From positions 43,680,358-43,744,357 of the forward strand of contig CM019696.1 of assembly GCA_009760885.1 (NCBI GenBank): a stretch of 64,000 nt of DNA, in the 5' to 3' direction. The notes below the pieces were generated by a model. The model made no database searches. It was not told where the DNA came from and saw nothing but the letters and a program-made list of their open reading frames with translations. The stretch's first letter is position 1; each line of letters begins with the position of its first letter. Made by a program: the position numbers and the translations under genes. Source of the DNA: Achatina immaculata (taxonomy: Eukaryota > Mollusca > Gastropoda > Stylommatophora > Achatinidae). Positions 55,701 to 64,000 of this stretch are shown in pieces.

Positions 55701-56587
55701 GGATCAGAGTATTCCAGTGAAAGAAACTGGGAACCATGTGAGAATTAGGGAATCCTGGGGGTTGTATATAATTTTGCGAATATATTTTTCTTGCATTGGA
55801 TTATATGTAGAATGTTGTACTAATGATTATTTTGTGGCATTTTTATGATATGATTTTTTCATTATAGTCGGTCGGTCCGTGATTTGTGTATGATAAGATG
55901 GCGTTCAGGCTAATGCTGGGAGCGTTTTTTGCCTGTTTTTTTTTTTTGGTATTTTCGGTAGAGAGGAGAAGTCGCAGTACAATGATGATTTATGATTCCT
56001 GGTCGTTATTCTGCAGTCCTGATGTTAAATAATGATGATAATAAGGTATGTTTGTCACAGCCACACAGACGGAGTTGCTGATCTTTGCTCATGTATGTGA
56101 TGAAATATGTTGGGTAAGGAGTAAGGTTTATGGGATAGTTTATTATTTCTTGATGTAAAAACTATTTGAAACAAAAATAGCAACAGTTATTTTTTATTAA
56201 TTAACGAGCACACAGTTGTGACGCTTCTGTATACACGTTAAATCACACAAACACATACAGGACAAACAGATGAGGAAAGAAGAGAAAACATAAATTCACG
56301 TACGTGAAACACAACAAATAAGAATAGAAAAAAAATTAGTAGAGATAAAAGGGAGCACTTTGCCGTGATCTGGAAGAAGCTGTGTCTGAGATTGCGTGTG
56401 GTGAAGTTTTGTTAATGTTTAAACACAAATCTGTCAGGTGTGATGCCCATCTGACTGGTTGGTGGGGGAGAGAGAGAGAGAGAGAGAAGTTGGGGGAGGA
56501 TGCAATGGTTGTCAAGCAGTGAAAAGGGTGGGTGGAGTAGATGAGTGTGCCTGGGGTAGGTTTGAAATAGTGCAATGAAGGTCCCCC
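55700..56587. other. Unique segment U, copy 1
   Basis: About 890 bp without tandem structure apart from (GA)n at 56468-56487. An 80-codon minus-strand frame (56587-56336 region) is shared by all three copies but shows no domain. It occurs again at 57600-58487 and 59513-60288. The left part contains T-rich tracts, the right part A-rich. Confidence 0.75.
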
Positions 56588-57018
56588 GGCAAATATGAGA
56601 GGTATCAGCCAGGCAAGAATGAGAGGTATCAGCCAGGCAAGTATGAGAGGTATGAGCCAGGAAAGTATGAGAGGTATCAGCCAGGCAAGTATGAGAGGTA
56701 TGAGCCAGGCAAGTATGAGAGGTATGAGCCAGGCAAGTATGAGAGGTATGAGCCAGGCAAGTATGAGAGGTATCAGCCCGGCAAGTATGAGAGGTATCAG
56801 CCAGGCAAGTATGAGAGGTATCAGCCCGGCAAGTATGAGAGGTATCAGCCAGGCAAGTATGAGAGGTATCAGCCAGGCAAGTATGAGAGGTATCAGCCAG
56901 GCAAGTATGAGAGGTATCAGCCAGGCAAGTATGAGAGGTATCAGCCAGGCAAGTATGAGAGGTATGAGCCCAGCACGTATGAGAGGTATCAGCCAGGCAA
57001 GTATGAGAGGTATCAGCC
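56588..57018. repeat. 24-bp minisatellite array, block 3
   Basis: About 18 units matching 54691-55120 in order of variants, offset about 1,897 bp. It starts abruptly after the segment-U end at the shared bases CCCCCGGC. Confidence 0.95.
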
Positions 57019-57049
57019 CCGGTATCCAAGAGCTCACGAGACCAGAGCG

Positions 57050-57600
57050 AGACAACGACGGATCAGGGTAAAAGTTTCTTACACATGTGGGATCAGAGTA
57101 AAAGTTTCTTACACATGTGGGATCAGAGTAAAAGTTTCTTACACATGTGGGATCAGAGTAAAAGTTTCTTACACATGTGGGATCAGAGTAAAAGTTTCTT
57201 ACACATGTGGGATCAGAGTAAAAGTTTCTTACACATGTGGGATCAGAATAAAAGTTTCTTACACATGTGGGATCAGTGTAAAAGTTTCTTACACATGTGG
57301 GATCAAAATAAAAGTTTCTTACACATGTGGGATCAGAGTAAAAGTTTCTTACACACGTGGGATCAGAGTAAAAGTTTCTTACACATGTGAGATCAGAGTA
57401 AAAATTTTTTACAAGTGTGGGATCAGAGTAAAAATTTCTTACAAACTTGGGATCAGAGTAAAAACTTCTCACAAATGTGGGATCAGAGTAAAAGGTTCTT
57501 AAAATGTGGGATCAGAGTAAAAAATTCTTAAAAATGTGGGATTAGAGTAAAAACTTCTTATAAATGTGGGATCACAGTAAAAACTTTTGACAAATGTGGG
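57050..57600. repeat. 30-bp minisatellite array, copy 2
   Basis: Duplicate of 55150-55700 at offset 1,898 bp, including the same rare variants (GATCAGAATA, GATCAGTGTA, ACACACGTGG). Confidence 0.95.
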
Positions 57601-58487
57601 ATCAGAGTATTCCAGTGAAAGAAACTGGGAACCATGTGAGAATTAGGGAATCCTGGGGGTTGTATATAATTTTGCGAATATATTTTTCTTGCATTGGATT
57701 ATATGTAGAATGTTGTACTAATGATTATTTTGTGGCATTTTTATGATATGATTTTTTCATTATAGTCGGTCGGTCCGTGATTTGTGTATGATAAGATGGC
57801 GTTCAGGCTAATGCTGGGAGCGTTTTTTGCCTGTTTTTTTTTTTTGGTATTTTCGGTAGAGAGGAGAAGTCGCAGTACAATGATGATTTATGATTCCTGG
57901 TCGTTATTCTGCAGTCCTGATGTTAAATAATGATGATAATAAGGTATGTTTGTCACAGCCACACAGACGGAGTTGCTGATCTTTGCTCATGTATGTGATG
58001 AAATATGTTGGGTAAGGAGTAAGGTTTATGGGATAGTTTATTATTTCTTGATGTAAAAACTATTTGAAACAAAAATAGCAACAGTTATTTTTTATTAATT
58101 AACGAGCACACAGTTGTGACGCTTCTGTATACACGTTAAATCACACAAACACATACAGGACAAACAGATGAGGAAAGAAGAGAAAACATAAATTCACGTA
58201 CGTGAAACACAACAAATAAGAATAGAAAAAAAAATTAGTAGAGATAAAAGGGAGCACTTTGCCGTGATCTGGAAGAAGCTGTGTCTGAGATTGCGTGTGG
58301 TGAAGTTTTGTTAATGTTTAAACACAAATCTGTCAGGTGTGATGCCCATCTGACTGGTTGGTGGGGGAGAGAGAGAGAGAGAGAGAAGTTGGGGGAGGAT
58401 GCAATGGTTGTCAAGCAGTGAAAAGGGTGGGTGGAGTAGATGAGTGTGCCTGGGGTAGGTTTGAAATAGTGCAATGAAGGTCCCCCG
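57600..58487. other. Unique segment U, copy 2
   Basis: Near-identical to 55700-56587, with one extra A near 58232. Here the sequence continues past CCCCCGGC into GTTTATTCGC, probably the original continuation. Confidence 0.88.
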
Positions 58488-58735
58488 GCGTTTATTCGCA
58501 AAATTGTAGTCCTGATTCGGCGTTTAATAGAGGCCGGCTACTATTCAAGTCAGGCGTTAATTTGCATAGTAACAGTTACAGTTCTGCAGCATCGATATAA
58601 GTCTGCGCGTCTTTCATAATAAGACAGAGACAATGTACTGACTCAGCGTTTATTTCAAAACCGACGTTTATTTGAAGCAAGCGTTTATTCGAAACATTAC
58701 CACATAACACACCCCCTTCCCCCTCCCCTGCCGTT
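58488..58735. other. Unique segment with repeated GCGTTTATT motif
   Basis: Contains six related motifs (GGCGTTTATTCGCAAAA, GGCGTTTAATAGAGGCCGG, AGCGTTTATTTCAAAAC, GACGTTTATTTGAAG, GCGTTTATTCGAAAC and one GCGTTAATT form) within about 215 bp. Function unknown. Duplicated at 60289-60536. Confidence 0.6.
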
Positions 58736-59003
58736 TAGACAGACAGACAGGCAGACAGGCACGCAGACAGACAGGCAGGCAGACAGACAGACAAGCAGAC
58801 AGACAGACAGGCAGGCAGACAGACAGATAGACAGACAGGCAGGCAAGCAACAGACAGACAAACAGACAGACAGACAGAGACAGACAGGTAGACAGACAAG
58901 CAGGCAGGCAGACAGACAGGCACACAGACAGGTAGACAGACAAGCAGGCAGGCACACAGACAGGCAGACAGAAAGAGACAGACAGACAGGTAGACAGAGA
59001 AAA
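58735..59003. repeat. (CAGA)/(CAGG) microsatellite, copy 1
   Basis: About 265 bp of CAGACAGACAGGCAGGCAGA-type tetranucleotide repeat. Long minus-strand VCLSVCLS frames are artefacts. Copied at 60536-60804. Confidence 0.97.
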
Positions 59004-59059
59004 CTCTTCATCAAGTGGGTTTCTTCATCCCCTCCCAACTGATCTTCCAGCTCTGACTG

Positions 59060-59512
59060 GCAGCGTGCACTGAACGACCAGCGTGCACTGAACGACCAGC
59101 GTGCACTGAACGACCAACGTGCACTGAACGACCAGCGTGCACTAAACAACCAGCGTGTACTGAATGACCAACGTGTACTAAACAAGCGTGTACTGAATGA
59201 CCAACGTGTACTGAATGACCAACGTGTACTGAATGACCAGCGTTTACTAAACAAGCGTGTACTGAATGACCAACGTGTACTGAATGACCAACGTGTACTA
59301 AACAAGCGTGTACTGAATGACCAACGTGTACTGAATGACCAACGTGTACTGAATGACCAACGTGTACTAAACAAGCGTGTACTGAATGACCAACGTGTAC
59401 TAATGACCAACGTGTACTGAATGATCAGCGTGTACTAAACAAGCGTGTACTGAATGACCAACGTGTACTGAATGATCAACGTGTACTAAACAAGCGTGTA
59501 CTGAATGACCAA
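59060..59512. repeat. 18/15-bp composite array, copy 1
   Basis: 18-bp units CGTGTACTGAATGACCAA interspersed with 15-bp units CGTGTACTAAACAAG. The left units carry GCACTGAACGACCAG. All lengths are multiples of three, giving open minus-strand frames (VHVGHS or STRWSF peptides) without coding meaning. Confidence 0.95.
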
Positions 59513-60288
59513 CGTGTACTAATGATTATTTTGTGGCATTTTTATGATATGATTTTTTCATTATAGTCGGTCGGTCCGTGATTTGTGTATGATAAGATGG
59601 CGTTCAGGCTAATGCTGGGAGCGTTTTTTGCCTGTTTTTTTTTTTTGGTATTTTCGGTAGAGAGGAGAAGTCGCAGTACAATGATGATTTATGATTCCTG
59701 GTCGTTATTCTGCAGTCCTGATGTTAAATAATGATGATAATAAGGTATGTTTGTCACAGCCACACAGACGGAGTTGCTGATCTTTGCTCATGTATGTGAT
59801 GAAATATGTTGGGTAAGGAGTAAGGTTTATGGGATAGTTTATTATTTCTTGATGTAAAAACTATTTGAAACAAAAATAGCAACAGTTATTTTTTATTAAT
59901 TAACGAGCACACAGTTGTGACGCTTCTGTATACACGTTAAATCACACAAACACATACAGGACAAACAGATGAGGAAAGAAGAGAAAACATAAATTCACGT
60001 ACGTGAAACACAACAAATAAGAATAGAAAAAAAAATTAGTAGAGATAAAAGGGAGCACTTTGCCGTGATCTGGAAGAAGCTGTGTCTGAGATTGCGTGTG
60101 GTGAAGTTTTGTTAATGTTTAAACACAAATCTGTCAGGTGTGATGCCCATCTGACTGGTTGGTGGGGGAGAGAGAGAGAGAGAGAGAAGTTGGGGGAGGA
60201 TGCAATGGTTGTCAAGCAGTGAAAAGGGTGGGTGGAGTAGATGAGTGTGCCTGGGGTAGGTTTGAAATAGTGCAATGAAGGTCCCCCG
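59513..60288. other. Unique segment U, copy 3 (5'-shortened)
   Basis: Matches 57712-58487 at offset 1,801 bp. The junction joins the 18-bp array to segment U at the shared GTGTACTAATGA/TTGTACTAATGA. Confidence 0.92.
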
Positions 60289-60804
60289 GCGTTTATTCGC
60301 AAAATTGTAGTCCTGATTCGGCGTTTAATAGAGGCCGGCTACTATTCAAGTCAGGCGTTAATTTGCATAGTAACAGTTACAGTTCTGCAGCATCGATATA
60401 AGTCTGCGCGTCTTTCATAATAAGACAGAGACAATGTACTGACTCAGCGTTTATTTCAAAACCGACGTTTATTTGAAGCAAGCGTTTATTCGAAACATTA
60501 CCACATAACACACCCCCTTCCCCCTCCCCTGCCGTTTAGACAGACAGACAGGCAGACAGGCACGCAGACAGACAGGCAGGCAGACAGACAGACAAGCAGA
60601 CAGACAGACAGGCAGGCAGACAGACAGATAGACAGACAGGCAGGCAAGCAACAGACAGACAAACAGACAGACAGACAGAGACAGACAGGTAGACAGACAA
60701 GCAGGCAGGCAGACAGACAGGCACACAGACAGGTAGACAGACAAGCAGGCAGGCACACAGACAGGCAGACAGAAAGAGACAGACAGACAGGTAGACAGAG
60801 AAAA
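60289..60804. repeat. Duplicate of the GCGTTTATT segment and (CAGA)n
   Basis: Copy of 58488-59003 at offset 1,801 bp, apparently without differences. Confidence 0.92.
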
Positions 60805-60860
60805 CTCTTCATCAAGTGGGTTTCTTCATCCCCTCCCAACTGATCTTCCAGCTCTGACTG

Positions 60861-61803
60861 GCAGCGTGCACTGAACGACCAGCGTGCACTGAACGACCAG
60901 CGTGCACTGAACGACCAACGTGCACTGAACGACCAGCGTGCACTAAACAACCAGCGTGTACTGAATGACCAACGTGTACTAAACAAGCGTGTACTGAATG
61001 ACCAACGTGTACTGAATGACCAACGTGTACTGAATGACCAGCGTTTACTAAACAAGCGTGTACTGAATGACCAACGTGTACTGAATGACCAACGTGTACT
61101 AAACAAGCGTGTACTGAATGACCAACGTGTACTGAATGACCAACGTGTACTGAATGACCAACGTGTACTAAACAAGCGTGTACTGAATGACCAACGTGTA
61201 CTAATGACCAACGTGTACTGAATGATCAGCGTGTACTAAACAAGCGTGTACTGAATGACCAACGTGTACTGAATGATCAACGTGTACTAAACAAGCGTGT
61301 ACTGAATGACCAACGTGTACTGAATGACCAACGTGTACTAAACAAGCGTGTACTGAATGACCAACGTGTACTAAACAAGCGTGTACTGAATGACCAACGT
61401 GTACTAAATGACCAACGTGTACTGAATGACCAACGTGTACTAAACAAGCGTGTACTGAATGACCAGCGTTTACTAAACAAGCGTGTACTGAATGACCAAC
61501 GTGTACTGAATGACCAACGTGTACTAAACAAGCGTGTACTGAATGACCAATGTGTACTGAATGACCAACGTGTACTAAACAAGCGTGTACTGAATGACCA
61601 ACGTGTACTGAATGACCAACGTGTACTGAATGACCAACGTGTACTAAACAAGCGTGTACTGAATGACCAACGTGTACTGAATGACCAACGAGTACTAAAC
61701 AAGCGTGTACTGAATGACCAGCGTGTACTAAACAAGCGTGTACTGAATGACCAACGTGTATTGAATGACCAGTGTGCACTGAATGACCAGCGTGTACTGA
61801 TGA
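60861..61803. repeat. 18/15-bp composite array, copy 2 (extended)
   Basis: The first 450 bp duplicate 59060-59512; another 490 bp of the same 18- and 15-bp units follow. It ends with GTGTGCACTGAATGACCAGC, TGATGACCAGCGAACGG. Confidence 0.95.
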
Positions 61804-62110
61804 CCAGCGAACGGAAGTATGTAATTTCTCAATGTTACTTTTTGGCCAAAATTTCAGGACTTGGCAAGTAAAGAAGTCACTTTTATGACAGTGTCAAAGA
61901 AAATAATTCCTTGCTTTCTTGTTTGAAATTGTTATGTTTTTGCTGACACAACTGTACATGTATAACCATGTAAAGGGCGGTAGCACTTGGGAGAAAACTG
62001 CTTATCAGGTAGCGGGGTGGGAGGATAAACTCTAGGCAAGTATTCTGTGGTCTACACGACATCACATTTCTAACACAACACATCGACCATTACACTAACA
62101 ACATTTTACG
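61804..62110. other. Unique sequence left of mariner 2
   Basis: About 300 bp that also begins again at 63922 (GAACGGAAGTATGTAATTTC), so it is the start of a duplicated unit extending past the window. No gene recognised. Confidence 0.6.
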
Positions 62111-62111
62111 A

Positions 62112-63104
62112 AAGGTGATTGATAATTTCTCGGCATAAGGTACAACGGATTATTTGTGGATAACCTTTTTTGATTATTTCTCAACATAGTCCTCTTGCAA
62201 GTTTATGCACTTAGTCCAGCGATCCTGAAGCATACGGATCCCTTCTTTGTAAAAGTCAGCATCTTGTGTCGTCAGTAGGAAGTGGTCTACAGCGTGAATG
62301 ACGTCATTATCTGAAGCAAATTTGCGACCACTGAGCTCCTTTTTGAGTTTGGTAAACAGGTAATAGTCCGAAGGGGCAAATCTGGGGAATAAGGAGGATG
62401 TTCAAGAAGCTGGAAGCCGCGTTCATGAATGACAGCCATTGCCACCGCCGACTTGTGAACTGGAGCATTGTCTTGATAAAAGATGAGTCCTCTCTTCAAT
62501 TTCCTAGATGCTTTTCCTTCAATTTGACCCGCAATCGCTTCACAAGATTAGCGTAATAGGCCCGGGATTGCCGTTCTGCACTTTTGAAGATAGTCTACCA
62601 GTAGTACACCTTCTGAATCCCAAAAGATGGAAGCCATCACTTTGCCTGCAGACAGAACCACCCTTGCTTTCTTTGGAGGTGGAGATCCATGTTTCCACTG
62701 CTCTGGCTGTTCTTTGGTTTCTGGTTGAAAATGATGAACCCAAGTCTCATCCATAGTCACAAATTGCTGAAGAAACTTTCAGGATCTGCAGAAAACTGGC
62801 CAAGATTGTCTCTTGACATGTTGAGACGCTGTCATTTGTGATCAGCTCCAAGAAGTTCGGGACCATCGAGCAGAGACCTTTGTCATTTGAAGATCATTGT
62901 GAATAATGACATGAACACGTTCCTGGGAGATGCCATCTCTGTAGCAATGTACCGCTCAGTTAGTTGTTGATCCCCATTATCATGTCATGGATTCTGCCGG
63001 TGGTTTCATCATTGGTTACCGTTCTTGGTCTTCCTGGACGGGGATCATCTTCCAGACTCTCCCTTCCATGTTTGAACTGAGCTGCCCATTTCTTCACTGT
63101 GCTG
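62112..63104 (-). pseudogene. Mariner 2: transposase relic, minus strand
   Basis: Mariner-family transposase, read from 63104 down to the stop at 62174-62176. N-terminal pieces: KWAAQFKHGRESLEDDPRPG, GRPRTVTND. Then the DDD catalytic core: MDETWVHHFQPETKEQ (first Asp, about 62755), KVMASIFWDSEGVLLVDYL, FYQDNAPVHKS (second Asp, about 62475), HPPYSPDL (third Asp, about 62395). After a one-base deletion the C-terminus continues (DADFYKEGIRMLQDRW, CINLQEDYVEK). Several other frameshifts disrupt the N-terminal half. The helix-turn-helix N-terminus is missing: the sequence joins the 18-bp array at 63104. GGTGATTGATAATTTCTCGG near 62116 resembles a mariner end. All three aspartates survive, but the gene is broken. 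Confidence 0.87.
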
Positions 63105-63921
63105 AATGACCAGCGTGTACTAAACAAGCGTGTACTGAATGACCAACGTGTACTGAATGATCAACGTGTACTAAACAAGCGTGTACTGAATGATTAGCGT
63201 GCACTAAACAAACGTGTACTGAATGACCAACGTATACTTAATGACCAACGTGTACTGAATGACCAACGTGTACTAAACAAGTGTGTACTGAATGACCAAC
63301 GTGTACTAAACAAGCGTGTACTGAATTACCAACGTGTACTGAATGACCAGCGTTTACTAAACAAGCGTGTACTGAATGACCAACGTGTACTGAATGACTA
63401 ACGTGTACTAAACAAGCGTGTACTGAATGACCAACGTGTACTGAATGACCAACGTGTACTAAACAAGCGTGTACTGAATGACCAACGTGTACTAAACAAG
63501 CGTGTACTGAATGACCAACGTGTACTAAACAAACGTGTACTGAATGACCAACGAGTACTAAACAAGCGTGTACTGAATGACCAGCGTTTACTAAACAAGC
63601 GTGTACTGAATGACCAACGTGTACTGAATGACCAACGTGTACTAAACAAGCGTGTACTGAATGACCAATGTGTACTGAATGACCAACGTGTACTAAACAA
63701 GCGTGTACTGAATGACCAACGTGTACTGAATGACCAACGTGTACTGAATGACCAACGTGTACTAAACAAGCGTGTACTGAATGACCAACGTGTACTGAAT
63801 GACCAACGTGTACTAAACAAGCGTGTACTGAATGACTAACGTGTACTAAACAAGCGTGTACTGAATGACCAACGTGTACTGAATGACCAGTGTGCACTGA
63901 ATGACCAGCGTGTACTGATGA
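63105..63921. repeat. 18/15-bp composite array, copy 3
   Basis: About 48 units of the 18- and 15-bp family, with arrangement similar to 61200-61803 (for example CAATGTGTACTGAATGACC at 61548 and 63666). It ends with the same GTGTGCACTGAATGACCAGC sequence. Confidence 0.95.
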
Positions 63922-64000
63922 CCAGCGAACGGAAGTATGTAATTTCTCAATGTTACTTTTTGGCCAAAATTTCAGGACTTGGCAAGTAAAGAAGTCACTT
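63922..64000. other. Start of a further copy of the 61.8-kb unit
   Basis: Seventy-nine bases identical by eye to 61804-61882, offset 2,118 bp. The mariner-containing segment is therefore probably repeated beyond the window. Confidence 0.88.

Noticed and set aside
56336..57472. 378-codon minus-strand frame
   Set aside because: It runs through the 30-bp array, the 24-bp array and the unrelated segment U, whose junction is a duplication boundary. The composition differs in each part and there is no domain.
58668..61211. Cysteine/leucine-rich ORFs (VCLSVCLP repeats) resembling a secreted peptide
   Set aside because: Pure translation of the (CAGA)/(CAGG) microsatellite on the minus strand, continuing into the 18/15-bp array.

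Overview
This is eukaryotic, repeat-dominated DNA, most likely from an invertebrate animal. A mollusc, perhaps a gastropod, is my guess from the mixture of RTE-like and Jockey/CR1-like non-LTR retrotransposons, GIY-YIG Penelope-like elements (PLEs) and mariner transposons; the sequence does not prove it. I see no cellular gene, rRNA, tRNA, CRISPR array or bacterial gene organisation. All recognisable protein-coding sequence comes from decayed mobile elements.

Layout. 1-14.1 kb: about fifteen adjoining minisatellites with units of 11-48 bp, several with higher-order structure (13 x 35 bp; about 781 bp in a 23-bp array), separated by short unique spacers. 14.1-16.6 kb: a Jockey/CR1-like 3' fragment (called NL-E here) and three more arrays. 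16.7-20.5 kb: two degraded RTE-like elements (NL-D, NL-B), with arrays of 53 and 60 bp amplified from NL-D coding sequence. 20.5-31.3 kb: the mobile-element core. It holds a mariner relic with 41-bp terminal inverted repeats split by an RTE-like insertion (NL-A1), two PLE ends in inverted orientation, NL-E and NL-B 3' ends, NL-C, and the longest reverse transcriptase of the window (NL-A2, 28.5-30.6 kb). 31.3-40 kb: arrays of 42, 29, 41, 47, 27, 35-37 and 39 bp, an SGNH-hydrolase-like fragment and a PLE 3' end. 40.03-42.27 kb: a 5'-truncated PLE with an almost complete reverse transcriptase and GIY-YIG domain, inserted into a 50-bp array with a 10-bp target duplication. 43.2-46.7 kb: an RNase H fragment of another retrotransposon (NL-F), tandemly duplicated with its flanking 29-bp array. 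46.7-49.5 kb: arrays of 15, 33, 26 and 27 bp, the last containing a 540-bp block repeated without visible difference. 49.6-64 kb: a chain of 1.7-2.1 kb tandem segmental duplications combining an RTE fragment, 24-, 30- and 15/18-bp arrays, (CAGA)n and a second mariner relic. The last duplication runs off the window.

Mechanism. The elements do not form a pathway. What links them is a recurring process: elements land in or beside tandem arrays, pieces of them are amplified into new arrays, and segments holding array plus element are duplicated again. Long open frames here mostly come from repeat units whose length is a multiple of three and should not be read as genes. The very similar duplicated segments could also reflect assembly error.
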